This document shows positions 1 through 7,677 of a stretch of DNA of 64,000 nucleotides, piece after piece. The notes beneath the pieces were generated by a model. That model made no database searches. It saw nothing but the letters and a program-made list of their open reading frames with translations, and was not told the origin of the DNA. Source of the DNA: Pseudarthrobacter sp. AL07 (GTDB taxonomy: Bacteria > Actinomycetota > Actinomycetes > Actinomycetales > Micrococcaceae). How positions within the stretch are numbered: the stretch's first letter is position 1; every line of letters begins with the position of its first letter. The translations under genes were made by a program, and so were the position numbers. The stretch is taken from NCBI RefSeq assembly GCF_029960665.1, contig NZ_JASBRB010000004.1, positions 62,001-126,000 on the forward strand, written 5' to 3'.

Positions 1-539
1 CCACAGCCGCCGGTGAGGGTCAAGGTTCCGGCGAGGGTGCCGTCCGCATCGCCGGCGAGCTTGCGGGCGATCGCGGCAAAGGTCTCGAAAGTGCCCTGCA
101 GGATACCCTGGGTGCCGATGTAGATCCAGGACCCGGCGGTCATCTGTCCGTACATCATGAGGCCCTCGGCCTCGAGGCGGCGGAATTCGGGCCAGTTGGC
201 CCAGTCACCGACAAGGTTGGAGTTGGCCAGCAGCACACGGGGTGCCCATTCGTTGGTGCGGAACACGCCCACCGGCTTGCCGGACTGGACCAGGAGCGTC
301 TCGTCCTTTTCCATGGTTTCCAGGGTGCGGGTAATGGCGTCGAACGCGGCCCAGGACCGTACGGCGCGGCCGGTGCCGCCGTAGACAACCAGGTCTTCGG
401 GGCGTTCGGCCACCTCGGGGTCCAGGTTGTTCATCAGCATCCGCAGCGGGGCTTCGGTCTGCCAGCTCTTGGCGGTGAGTTCGGTGCCGCGGGCTGCTTT
501 GACCGGGCGGGCACCGGTGGTGAAATCGGCGGGTGCCAT
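1..539 (-). CDS. hutU: Urocanate hydratase (urocanase), N-terminal part; cut by window edge
   Basis: Urocanase converts urocanate to imidazolone propionate in histidine degradation, using tightly bound NAD+ in the cytosol. About 179 residues are present, beginning [18 protein letters not shown]. Family-typical stretches are readable: the N-terminal [12 protein letters not shown], the NAD-contacting [35 protein letters not shown] and [18 protein letters not shown]. The frame stays open to base 1, so the C-terminal two thirds lie outside. The start is ATG at 539, chosen because AAAGGAG sits about 6 bases upstream. An IclR-type regulator follows upstream and an operator-like palindrome lies in the gap, suggesting substrate-controlled expression. 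Identity is very secure. Confidence 0.95.
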   Translation of the reverse strand, partial: MAPADFTTGARPVKAARGTELTAKSWQTEAPLRMLMNNLDPEVAERPEDLVVYGGTGRAVRSWAAFDAITRTLETMEKDETLLVQSGKPVGVFRTNEWAPRVLLANSNLVGDWANWPEFRRLEAEGLMMYGQMTAGSWIYIGTQGILQGTFETFAAIARKLAGDADGTLAGTLTLTGGC

Positions 540-643
540 GAGGGCTCCTTTGTGTTCTGGCGAGTGGTTCGCGGTGATGGGAAGAGGTTCTGTCTCTACT
601 AAAGCCCCTTTACGGCTGGTCAAAAAGGGCTTTCGGAGGGGTG

Positions 644-661
644 GTGTCCGGGATTCCAGAC
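644..661. promoter_or_regulatory. Putative IclR operator upstream of hutU
   Basis: GTGTCCGGGATTCCAGAC lies about 105 bases upstream of the hutU start. It matches 16 of 18 positions of the site at 1695-1712 in front of the iclR gene and has the same dyad (TCCGG..CCAGA). A site of this kind in both promoters fits one IclR protein controlling hutU and itself. No promoter boxes were assigned. Confidence 0.55.
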
Positions 662-752
662 CTGCGCCATTTCCCTGTTGCTCTATCAGATCCGGTCGCC
701 AAACCGCTCGAACGGGAACCGAAAGTGATAGAGCATGGCTCCGGTGGCGGCG

Positions 753-1661
753 CTACTTGGCCGCGCGGCCGTGGATGCGCACCGACAGCTCGTCCGCTAC
801 TTTCTGGACCCGCGCGGCGAGCGCCGGCCATTGGTCCGCCGGCAATTTGTCCTCGAGGAACGTGACGGCGACTGCCGCCGTCGGCCATCCCACGTGGTCC
901 GTAACAGCGGCGGCGATCGAGCCGAAGCCGGGCGTCACCTCGCCGTGCTCGGTGGCGTAGCCGCGCTGCCTGACCCCGTCAAGGTGCGAGGACAGCGCGG
1001 AGTACTTCATGATGGCGCCCTCCACCTCATGCCGGGCAGTGAAGGCCTCGGCATTCGGGTAAAGCGCACGGACCTGGGACTTGGGCAATGCCGCGAGGAT
1101 GGCGCGTCCGCTGGCGGTGAGGTGGCTGGGGAGCCGGACGCCGACGTCGGTGACCAGGGACGGGCGATTCTTGGCCCGCTCTTCCACGATGTACAGCACG
1201 TCGCGCCCATGGAGCACCGCCAGGTGCGCGCTCTCGCCGATCACATCCACCAGCGATGCCAGCAGCGGCCGGCCCAGGCGGGACAGCGGTTCCTGCCGCG
1301 AATACGCCGAGCTCAGCTCGAAGGCACTGATCCCCAGCCCGTAGCGCTGCTCCTCGTGCAGGTGGAGGACAAAACCGTTCGCCTCCATTACCCCGAGCAG
1401 GTGGTAAACGCTTGAGCGCGGCAATCCCAAGGACGTCGCAATGCTCGACGCCGCCATCGGCCCCCGCTTCGAGGCCAGTAGTTTGAGGATACGAAGGGTG
1501 TTCTCGGCAGCGGGGACTTTGGACGTCGCCCTTGGTTCGCTGCCCACCTCAGGCCTGGTTTCCGTTCTCGACACCACTGCACTCGACTCCACTGTGCCCT
1601 CCGTCAATTCTCGCGGGGGATCCGGCCGTGTCCGGGATCCCGTACTTAACCTTGCGCCCAT
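753..1661 (-). CDS. IclR family transcriptional regulator, probable hut regulator
   Basis: About 302 residues. After a 50-residue poorly conserved N-terminus comes the IclR winged helix (ENTLRILKLLASKRGPMAASSIATSLGLPRSSVYHLLGVM, given in fragments) and then the effector domain (YGLGISAFELSS, HLTASGRAILAALP, GYATEHGEVTPGFGSIAAAV). The frame is open to 1739, but ATG at 1661 is preferred because AGAGGA lies about 6 bases upstream; ATG at 1682 has no ribosome site. IclR proteins bind small metabolites and act as repressors or activators. It lies directly upstream of hutU in the same direction, and similar palindromes precede both genes, so control of histidine utilisation is the likely role; that is inference. 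Confidence 0.88.
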   Translation of the reverse strand: MGARLSTGSRTRPDPPRELTEGTVESSAVVSRTETRPEVGSEPRATSKVPAAENTLRILKLLASKRGPMAASSIATSLGLPRSSVYHLLGVMEANGFVLHLHEEQRYGLGISAFELSSAYSRQEPLSRLGRPLLASLVDVIGESAHLAVLHGRDVLYIVEERAKNRPSLVTDVGVRLPSHLTASGRAILAALPKSQVRALYPNAEAFTARHEVEGAIMKYSALSSHLDGVRQRGYATEHGEVTPGFGSIAAAVTDHVGWPTAAVAVTFLEDKLPADQWPALAARVQKVADELSVRIHGRAAK

Positions 1662-1694
1662 GGATGGTCCTCTTTCTGCCATCAAAATACAAAC

Positions 1695-1714
1695 GTGTCC
1701 GGAATACCAGACAC
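1695..1714. promoter_or_regulatory. Putative IclR operator upstream of the iclR gene
   Basis: GTGTCCGGAATACCAGACAC is an imperfect palindrome with 5-base outer arms GTGTC/GACAC. It lies about 35 bases upstream of the preferred iclR start and would cover its promoter. A weaker copy, GTGTCCGGGATCCCGTAC, occurs at 1628-1645 just inside the coding region. Autoregulation is inferred. Confidence 0.55.
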
Positions 1715-1776
1715 TTGCCTTGGGTGGGGTTCGGTCCAAAGTTGGCTGGGACGGGCCGGTCGTAGGCTGAAGCGTA

Positions 1777-1902
1777 TGGCCTCAGCCAGCGATATCCTTG
1801 CCGCGTACGATTCCCAGCTCCGCCAGCTGGTTCCGCCAACGATTCCGGCAGGCCACGACTATCAGCTGCTGGGCACCCTCTTGCGCGTGACCGGACAGCG
1901 GC
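1777..1902 (+). pseudogene. 5' remnant of a GNAT-type acetyltransferase gene
   Basis: ATG at 1777 opens MASASDILAAYDSQLRQLVP, then PAGHDYQLLGTLLRVTGQ. This resembles the N-terminus of a common actinobacterial GNAT family that starts with an LLAAYDxQLR motif and a short beta strand before the acetyltransferase fold. The similarity stops at about 1900, and the frame runs into sequence that reads as HxlR in another frame. The acetyl-CoA-binding part is absent, so this is a fragment. The family match is from memory of the motif and is moderate. Confidence 0.45.
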
Positions 1903-2113
1903 GGGGGGAATCAGCGAGAAAATGCTGGCTCAGACCCTCAAGACCCTGGAGCGCGACGGACTGGTGCTGCGGAAGGCCCAGCCGGTCATCCCGCCCCGCG
2001 TGGACTACAGCCTGACCGAGCGCGGCTATGAGCTGTCCAGCCTGCTGGTTCCACTGGTCACCTGGGCCTACAACAACGCCGACGACATCCTCGACAGCCG
2101 GGACCGACCCTGA
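1901..2113 (+). pseudogene. 3' remnant of an HxlR-type winged-helix regulator
   Basis: The frame containing ATG 1922 reads GGISEKMLAQTLKTLERDGL, then VLRKAQPVIPPRVDYSLTERGYEL and a helical end. This is the recognition helix and wing of HxlR regulators (typically G[VI]SxKMLxQTLRxLERDGLV..PPRVEYxLTxxG). The first half of the domain is missing; upstream sequence in the same frame is not HxlR-like. No ribosome site precedes ATG 1922. It looks like the surviving end of a deleted regulator, fused by deletion to the GNAT fragment. A short translated product of 63 residues is possible but would lack the complete fold. Confidence 0.6.
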
Positions 2114-2292
2114 AATCGCCTAGGTAGAACTGGCCCGCGAAACAGGTACATGTTACTGGTGTGACTGGTGTGAATAGGGCCTACCGTATCTGTAAGGTGC
2201 CAGCCAGGAATAGGAGGACCATCCTCTGCTGGGAGCTTTCCGGCTACCGCACCAAACTGAGCGGCTCAACGCCGCTTTAAGGAGTGGTTCGC

Positions 2293-2556
2293 ATGGTAAA
2301 AGCACATGTCCAGGACCTTGCCAGCATGGGGCGGCCTGTCAGACTTTCTTCCCTCATTCGCCGCGCCTGCGGCCGGGTCCTCGCGATGCTCCGCCCGCGG
2401 TGCCCCTATCGCGTGGGCGAAGCAGTGGTGGGTGACGATCCGTTCAACGGCCGGCACGCGGGGATCATCATGTCCCACCGCGGTCCGTCCGTGGAACTCG
2501 GAGCCGCGGCTGGGGTCTTCTTTTACGATCACCGCCACCTGAGGCGCCAGGACTGA
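2293..2556 (+). CDS. Small uncharacterised protein (87 aa)
   Basis: ATG at 2293 is preceded by AAGGAG with 8 bases spacing, a strong ribosome site, so this short frame is probably real; GTG at 2284 is a less likely start. The product is basic in its first half (SSLIRRACGRVLAMLRPRCP) and ends VGDDPFNGRHAGIIMSHRGP...FFYDHRHLRRQD. No membrane segment or known domain is recognised. A hairpin (AGCGGC..GCCGCT) sits just upstream at about 2261-2277. The stop codon overlaps the left arm of a long palindrome that probably ends transcription. Function unknown. Confidence 0.5.
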   Translation: MVKAHVQDLASMGRPVRLSSLIRRACGRVLAMLRPRCPYRVGEAVVGDDPFNGRHAGIIMSHRGPSVELGAAAGVFFYDHRHLRRQD

Positions 2557-2617
2557 GTTTTTGTCCAGATAACGCACCCATCAGGCCCTGGAACCCGCGT
2601 TATCTGGACAAAAACTC
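2555..2617. repeat. Palindromic repeat, family A (GAGTTTTTGTCCA type), convergent gene ends
   Basis: Two perfectly complementary 21-base arms (2555-2575 and 2597-2617) flank a 21-base loop. The outer part of each arm, GAGTTTTTGTCCA, recurs in the element at 28693-28755, and in both copies CAAGC follows the right arm. It lies between the convergent gene ends at 2556 and 2644 and carries T/A runs, so it may act as a two-way terminator. Confidence 0.75.
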
Positions 2618-2643
2618 CAAGCCCCGGAAGGACTGTTGGGGGC

Positions 2644-3405
2644 TTACCGAGCCGACCAGCCGCCGTCCATCACGTAACTGGAGCCGGTGACCATGCCGGC
2701 ATGATCGGACGCCATCCAGGCCACCAGCGAAGCAACCTCCTTCGGTTCCACCAGGCGTTTCACAGCGGACTCGGTGAGCATCACCTTGGCCAGGACCTCG
2801 GCCGCGGGGATGCCGTGCACCTTGGCCTGGTCCACAATCTGCTTCTCGACGAGCGGGGTCCGGACGTAGCCGGGGTTGATGCAGTTGGATGTGACTCCGT
2901 ACTCCCCGCCCTCAAGCGCCGTCACCTTGCTCAGCCCTTCGAGGCCGTGCTTGGCGGAAACATACGCGCTTTTGAACGGGGAGGCCCGAATTCCGTGCAC
3001 GGATGACACGTTGATGATCCGGCCGAAGCCGTTGGCGTACATGTGCGGCAGTGCGGCCCGGATCAGCAGGAACGGGGCTTCGAGCATCAGCGCGATGATC
3101 CGGCGGAAGTCCGCCGGATCGAACGCTTCGATGGGGCTGATGCACTGAATCCCGGCGTTGTTCACCAGGATGTCGCAGTCCAGGCTCAGGGTGGCGAGTC
3201 CGTCCACGTCCAGCAGGTCCACGGCCCAGGCCGTGCCGCCCACTTCATCAGCGAGGGCGGCAGCGCCGGCGGAGTCGACGTCGGCCACCACCACTTTCGC
3301 CCCGCGGGCGGCGAGTTCCCGGACACAGGCAGCGCCGATCCCGCTGGCACCGCCGGTCACCACGGCCTTGCGGCCGTTAAGCGTGTTTTCCATTGCACTT
3401 CCCAT
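2644..3405 (-). CDS. bdhA: 3-hydroxybutyrate dehydrogenase (SDR family)
   Basis: 253 residues. It oxidises 3-hydroxybutyrate to acetoacetate with NAD+. The Rossmann motif TGGASGIG is near residue 18, NNAGIQ near 83 and the catalytic S...YVSAKHG tetrad near 135-155. NNAGIQ, VHGIRASPFKSAYVSAKHGL, GYVRTPLVEKQI and the QAKVHGIP stretch are hallmarks of bacterial D-3-hydroxybutyrate dehydrogenases rather than generic SDRs. ATG 3405 and ATG 3393 are both possible starts. It is the second gene after an MHS transporter (38-base gap) and the pair is divergent from a LysR gene, a typical layout for uptake and use of hydroxybutyrate or a related acid. Confidence 0.88.
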   Translation of the reverse strand: MGSAMENTLNGRKAVVTGGASGIGAACVRELAARGAKVVVADVDSAGAAALADEVGGTAWAVDLLDVDGLATLSLDCDILVNNAGIQCISPIEAFDPADFRRIIALMLEAPFLLIRAALPHMYANGFGRIINVSSVHGIRASPFKSAYVSAKHGLEGLSKVTALEGGEYGVTSNCINPGYVRTPLVEKQIVDQAKVHGIPAAEVLAKVMLTESAVKRLVEPKEVASLVAWMASDHAGMVTGSSYVMDGGWSAR

Positions 3406-3420
3406 CGTTTAACCAGTCCT

Positions 3421-3448
3421 CAGTAGCTCAGTAGCTCAGCAGCTCAGC
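3421..3448. repeat. 8-bp tandem repeat between transporter and bdhA
   Basis: CAGTAGCT CAGTAGCT CAGCAGCT CAGC: three and a half copies of an 8-base unit fill the short gap between the two genes and run across the transporter stop codon (3444-3446). Probably slippage-derived. No function is assigned. Confidence 0.7.
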
Positions 3449-4826
3449 GTGAGCCGGCCGAGAGCAGCCCCTCGCGGGCGGCGTCGGCCTTGTCCACTTC
3501 TTCCAGAGCAATGCCCTTCGTTTCCTTCAGGCTCAGCACCGCCACCGTAGTGATGGCGCAGGCGACCACCAGGTAGATGGCCGTGGGCAGCCAGGAACCG
3601 GTGTCCTTGAGCCACTGGGTAGCCAGCAGCGGCGCCAGCGAACCGGCGAATATGGACGTCACCTGCGAGCCCAGCGAGACACCCGAGTACCGCATCCGGG
3701 TGGGGAAGAGCTCGGCCATGATGGCGGGCTGGCCGGCATACATAAACGCGTGCAGGCACAGGCCGATGGTCACGGCCAGGACAATCACCACGGCGTTGCG
3801 CGTATCGAACATGGGGAAGGCGAAGAACGGCCAGGCCGCACCGGAGATGGACCCGGTCAGATAGACGGGCTTGCGTCCCAGCTTGTCCACGAGCCGGCCC
3901 ACCTGCGGGATGACCAGGAAGTGGATGACGTGGGCGATCAGCAGTGCCAGGAGGAGCGAGGACGTGTCGTACTTGTGCACGCTCTTGAGGTAGACGATCG
4001 CGAAGCTGACCACCAGGTAGTACATGATGTTCTCCGCGAAGCGCAGCCCCATGGCCTGCAGGATGCCCTTGGGGTACTTGCGCACCACCTCGAAGACGCC
4101 ATAGCTGACAGCCTGCTCCTTCTCCACGAGGGCCTTGGCCTCGAGGAAGATGGGGGCTTCGGTGACGTGGGTGCGGATGTAATAGCCAACGAAGACGATC
4201 ACCGCGGAGAGCCAGAAGGCCACACGCCAGCCCCAGCCGAGAAACGCCTCGGGGCTCAGGGTGGTGGACATGATGAACAGCACCAGCGTGGCCAGCAGGT
4301 TGCCCACCGGCACGGCGGCCTGCGGCCAGCTGGACCAGAATCCGCGGGACTTGTTGGGGCTGTGTTCGGCAACCAGCAGCACCGCGCCGCCCCATTCGCC
4401 GCCGAGCGCGAAGCCCTGGATAAAGCGGAGGGTCACCAGCAGGGCCGGGGCCAGGTAGCCGATGTCGGCGAAGCCCGGGAGGCAGCCCATCAGGAACGTG
4501 GCCACGCCGACGATCACGATGGTCAGCTGCAGCGTTGGTTTGCGGCCCAGCTTGTCGCCGATCTGGCCGAAGACGATGCCGCCGAGGGGGCGCGCCACGA
4601 AGCCCACCGCGTAGGTCAGGAACGCCTGGATGATGCCGTCCAGCTCGTTGCCGGTGGCGGGGAAGAAGTACTTCCCGAAGACCAGGGTGGCGGCGGTGGC
4701 GTAGAGGAAGAATTCATACCATTCCACCACCGTGCCCACCATCGAGGCGGCCACAATCTTCTTAAGCCCGGATCCCTTGGGTGCGGATCCGGCGGCATTG
4801 TCTGCCGAGCGCTGCTCTACGCTCAT
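3444..4826 (-). CDS. MFS transporter, metabolite:H+ symporter (MHS) type
   Basis: About 460 residues with 12 predicted hydrophobic segments. MHS-family marks are MVGTVVEWYEFFLYA in helix 1, RPLGGIVFGQIGDKLGRKPTL between helices 2 and 3, GFALGGEWGGAVLLVAEHSP and the later DKLGRKPVYL loop. MHS proteins import carboxylates or osmolytes with protons at the inner membrane. The start is ATG 4826 (AAGGAG, 6 bases upstream) rather than the open frame to 4874. It lies upstream of bdhA in the same direction and divergent from a LysR gene, which suggests 3-hydroxybutyrate or a similar short acid as substrate; substrate is inference. Confidence 0.88.
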   Translation of the reverse strand: MSVEQRSADNAAGSAPKGSGLKKIVAASMVGTVVEWYEFFLYATAATLVFGKYFFPATGNELDGIIQAFLTYAVGFVARPLGGIVFGQIGDKLGRKPTLQLTIVIVGVATFLMGCLPGFADIGYLAPALLVTLRFIQGFALGGEWGGAVLLVAEHSPNKSRGFWSSWPQAAVPVGNLLATLVLFIMSTTLSPEAFLGWGWRVAFWLSAVIVFVGYYIRTHVTEAPIFLEAKALVEKEQAVSYGVFEVVRKYPKGILQAMGLRFAENIMYYLVVSFAIVYLKSVHKYDTSSLLLALLIAHVIHFLVIPQVGRLVDKLGRKPVYLTGSISGAAWPFFAFPMFDTRNAVVIVLAVTIGLCLHAFMYAGQPAIMAELFPTRMRYSGVSLGSQVTSIFAGSLAPLLATQWLKDTGSWLPTAIYLVVACAITTVAVLSLKETKGIALEEVDKADAAREGLLSAGSR

Positions 4827-4956
4827 GAGTTTCTCCTTAGTGTCCACTTTGACACGCGCTGTGATCCACTGCACTTCGAATCCACAGCACTAATGGCTCC
4901 ACTGAGTATTACTGCACAAACATGCGCCTTCAATACCCAATCCAGCACCCGCCGTG

Positions 4957-4968
4957 TGCACAATTGCA
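4957..4968. promoter_or_regulatory. Possible LysR binding site in the divergent promoter region
   Basis: TGCACAATTGCA lies directly before the lysR start, and a second TGCACAA occurs about 45 bases upstream (near 4912). Paired half-sites between a LysR gene and its divergent target are usual, but the dyad here is short. Weak evidence. Confidence 0.3.
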
Positions 4969-4971
4969 GAT

Positions 4972-5883
4972 ATGAAGGCTAATCCCGATGACCTCCTGGT
5001 CCTGCTGACGGTATCCCGCTCCGCAAAATTCACGACGGCGGCGCAAGTGTTGGGGCTGAACCACACCACCGTTTCGCGCCGGATAGCCGCCCTCGAGAAG
5101 GCGCTCGGCGGCCGCGTCCTGGCACGGGCGGCCGGCGGCTGGGAACTGACGGAGCTGGGCTCAGACGCTGTCCGGGTTGCCGAACAGGTGGAGGCAGCGG
5201 TGAGTGCGCTGGGACCGGCAGGCCAGGCACCTGACCCGATTACCGGCGTCGTACGCATGACCGCGACCGACGGCTTCAGCGCCTACATCGCCGCACCCGC
5301 GGTGGCACGGCTGCGCCGGAAACACCCGGGCCTGAGCGTGGAAGTGGTGACTATGACCCGGCGGGCCCTGCAGCAGCGGTCGGGCCTGGACATCGAAGTG
5401 GTGGTGGGCGAACCGCAGGTCCACCGGGCCGAAGCTGTGCAATTGGGCGAGTACATGCTGGGGATGTACGCCTCGCATGCCTACCTCGCCGAGAACGGGA
5501 CGCCGGCGAGCGTGGCTGAACTGACGGAGCACCCGCTGGTGTATTTTGTGGATTCGATGCTGCAGGTGGACGATCTGGACGCACCCCGGCGGCTGGTGCC
5601 TGCCATGCGCGAAGGGCTCACGTCCACCAACGTGTTTGTCCATGTGGAGGCCACCCGTGCCGGCGCGGGTATCGGATTCCTGCCCTGTTTTATGGGCAAT
5701 CTGCACACCGACCTAGTCCGGCTGCTCCCCGACGACTTCGCCGAGCTGCTCCCCTACTGGATGGTGCTGCGGCCGGATTCGATGCGCCGCCCTGCCGTGG
5801 CCGCCGTTGTTCAGGCATTGCGCGACCAGACGGTGGCGCACCGCGATGCCTTACTGCGCCGGGGCGGGAACTCCGGTGGTTGA
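4972..5883 (+). CDS. LysR family transcriptional regulator
   Basis: About 303 residues. The N-terminal winged helix reads DDLLVLLTVSRSAKFTTAAQ...LNHTTVSRRIAALEKALGG, followed by the periplasmic-binding-like effector domain (VRMTATDGFSAYIAAPAV, VEVVTMTRRALQQRSGLDIEVVVGEP, GAGIGFLPCFMG). ATG 4972 is preferred; GTG 4954 in the same frame is an alternative. It is transcribed away from the transporter/bdhA pair, so it probably activates that operon in response to its substrate. The stop lies inside a palindrome shared with the convergent neighbour. Confidence 0.88.
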   Translation: MKANPDDLLVLLTVSRSAKFTTAAQVLGLNHTTVSRRIAALEKALGGRVLARAAGGWELTELGSDAVRVAEQVEAAVSALGPAGQAPDPITGVVRMTATDGFSAYIAAPAVARLRRKHPGLSVEVVTMTRRALQQRSGLDIEVVVGEPQVHRAEAVQLGEYMLGMYASHAYLAENGTPASVAELTEHPLVYFVDSMLQVDDLDAPRRLVPAMREGLTSTNVFVHVEATRAGAGIGFLPCFMGNLHTDLVRLLPDDFAELLPYWMVLRPDSMRRPAVAAVVQALRDQTVAHRDALLRRGGNSGG

Positions 5884-5924
5884 GCTTGTCGAAACCTGGA
5901 TTTCGACGAGCTCAATCACCGGAG
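5871..5924. repeat. Palindromic repeat, family B, spanning two convergent stop codons
   Basis: Arms 5871-5894 and 5901-5924 are complementary at 22 of 24 positions around a 6-base loop. The core is GGTTGAGCTTGTCGAAA. The stop codon of the lysR gene (5881-5883) and that of the convergent gene (5912-5914) both lie inside the stem. Likely a bidirectional terminator and also a dispersed repeat. Confidence 0.75.
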
Positions 5925-6862
5925 GCGTTCACGGCCGGGTCGTGACGCACCGGGGAGTTTGCAGCGAAGGCTCGCACCTGGGCGTCGTTCCAGATGTGGG
6001 CCGGGACGGCGCCGCCCAGCAGCCGGCGGGCCAGCTGCGGGTCTCCGTCGAGCGGGCTGTCGCTGCCGGCCATGACCATGTTGCCGTAGCGGCGGCCCTT
6101 CAGCATGGCGGGGTCGGCGACGATGACGGTGTATTTGAATGCGGCCGCGATGGTGGCGGCGTCCTCACGCGCATTCTTCAGGTCCGGCGCGTCGCCGGAA
6201 TTCACCACATAGATGCCGCCCGGCGCCAGGACCCGCTGGATGTGGTCATTGAACTCGGCGGTGGTGAGCGGCCGCGGTGTGAGTGAACCGGCAAACACGT
6301 CTCGGATGATGAAGTCGCGGCTGTCCGGTGTCAGCGTCTCGGTGACCTCGCGGGCTTCCCCCACGCGGAGCCGAAGGAGCGGCGCCTTGGGCAGGTCGAA
6401 CCAGCCGCGGACATACTCGGCCAGTTTGCCGTCGAGCTCCACCACCACCTGCCGGGCGTCAGGATAAGCGGCGTGGAAGTACCGGGCCAGCGAACAAGCC
6501 CCGCCACCCAGATGCAGTCCGCGCAGCTTCCCCGTCCCGCCCGCGGTGGGCGCCACCGCTTTAGCTCCGCCCTTGCCGGACTTCGGCGGCCAACGGGACT
6601 CAATCAAAGCCGCCATCCAGCGCATGTACTCAAAATCGAGGAACAACGGATCGGCGAGGTCGATATGGGAGCTCATGACGCCGTTGATCTTCAGTAGCCA
6701 CCCGTTGGAGTTATCCTGGTCCGCAATGAGCTCGCAGTCGCCGGTATCAACGTAGTAGACGCCCTCAACCGGGCCCTCAGGACGGCTCCCCTTGGGCACC
6801 TCGATGACACCCGCCGTCGAACGCTGGCTGTTCCGCCCGCCTGACTTGGCACGCTTTGCCAT
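5912..6862 (-). CDS. Spermidine-synthase-like (fused-fold) protein
   Basis: 316 residues with the aminopropyltransferase/SAM-methyltransferase Rossmann fold: nucleotide-binding LHLGGGACSLARYFHAAYP near 115-135, acidic VVVELDGKLAEYVRGWF, then FIIRDVFAGSLTPRPLTTAEF and a late GGIYVVNSGD. These match the spermine/spermidine-synthase family common in actinobacteria, whose members often lack proven polyamine activity. A basic, low-complexity N-terminus (MAKRAKSGGRNSQR) precedes the fold; no membrane helices are seen. No polyamine genes are nearby. The general family is secure; the reaction is not. Confidence 0.75.
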   Translation of the reverse strand: MAKRAKSGGRNSQRSTAGVIEVPKGSRPEGPVEGVYYVDTGDCELIADQDNSNGWLLKINGVMSSHIDLADPLFLDFEYMRWMAALIESRWPPKSGKGGAKAVAPTAGGTGKLRGLHLGGGACSLARYFHAAYPDARQVVVELDGKLAEYVRGWFDLPKAPLLRLRVGEAREVTETLTPDSRDFIIRDVFAGSLTPRPLTTAEFNDHIQRVLAPGGIYVVNSGDAPDLKNAREDAATIAAAFKYTVIVADPAMLKGRRYGNMVMAGSDSPLDGDPQLARRLLGGAVPAHIWNDAQVRAFAANSPVRHDPAVNASGD

Positions 6863-6980
6863 TACCCGTGTGCCGCTTCAGTCATGGATCAACTCAGTCA
6901 TGGATCAACCATAAGTGACCACCCAGCGCCGGCGGTCCGGCCCGGCCTCAGTCCAGACCGGTCCGGGCGCCGCAAGCTGG

Positions 6981-7487
6981 CTAGGTTGCCAGCGGCCTGT
7001 CCCGGTTTTCCTTTTCCTGATCCCGCCGAAGCGCCTCCGCCCGGGTGGCATCGGAGCGCGTGGCGTCGGTGCGGATGGCGTCGTCCGGATGCACGTCAGC
7101 GTCGGCCCGCATGGCATCGGTACGCGCTGCGTCCCCGTCCTGATCCATGTCGGGGTCCAGGGCATCAGCCTTCTGGGTGCGCTCGGCCACGTCTTCCCGG
7201 AGCGACCTGGCAGCGTCGGCCTTCTGCTCAGCCTCCTGCTTCAGCCTCGCAGCGTCCACCTGCGCCTTCTCTGCGTCGGCACGGGCGCGAGTGGCCCGGG
7301 CTTCGTTCTCACGCGCATCGAGCTCAATGTTCTCGGCTTTCCTGCGCATTTCGGCGGCCTTTTCGCGGTGTGATTCGTCCCGCTTCTGCTGCATGGCCTG
7401 ACGGCGACGCCCGGTCACCAGCCAAAGCACAATCAGGACCAGCACAACGATGGCAATAACCACCCAAACCCACGATGTTGTATCCAC
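6981..7487 (-). CDS. Membrane-anchored coiled-coil protein of unknown function
   Basis: About 168 residues. A single N-terminal transmembrane helix (VWVVIAIVVLVLIVLWLV) is followed by a charged Ala/Arg/Glu/Lys-rich coiled coil to about residue 115 and then degenerate DAxRTDATRSDATR repeats. GTG at 7487 is favoured because GGAAAGGG lies about 8 bases upstream, but ATG 7511 is in frame. It is likely anchored in the membrane with the coil in the cytoplasm, and lies divergently next to the envelope-protein cluster that follows. No known family is recognised. Confidence 0.65.
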   Translation of the reverse strand: MDTTSWVWVVIAIVVLVLIVLWLVTGRRRQAMQQKRDESHREKAAEMRRKAENIELDARENEARATRARADAEKAQVDAARLKQEAEQKADAARSLREDVAERTQKADALDPDMDQDGDAARTDAMRADADVHPDDAIRTDATRSDATRAEALRRDQEKENRDRPLAT

Positions 7488-7573
7488 GACTGCCCACCCT
7501 TTCCACTTCATTGCGACGGGGTCCCTGCGATGCCGGGCGGCAGGCGATACGAACCCCTTTTGAAATTCAGGTA

Positions 7574-7592
7574 GGAAGGGTACTTACCTTCC
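7574..7592. promoter_or_regulatory. Dyad in the divergent promoter region
   Basis: GGAAGGGTACTTACCTTCC, with 6-base arms GGAAGG/CCTTCC and a symmetric TA..TA core, lies between the coiled-coil gene and the envelope cluster. It could be an operator for either direction. No regulator is nearby to match it. Confidence 0.35.
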
Positions 7593-7677
7593 GTTACTAA
7601 TCATGCTTACTATTTTACGGCCAGTATCGCTGGTTCTTAATCAACAACAGGCCTTCTTTGGAAAGAGTAGAGCGAAG

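Noticed and set aside
3750..4982. 410-codon plus-strand frame opposite the MHS transporter
   Set aside because: Its sequence is Asp/His/Gln/Gly-rich, the usual mirror of a GC-rich membrane-protein gene; the minus strand has clear MHS motifs.
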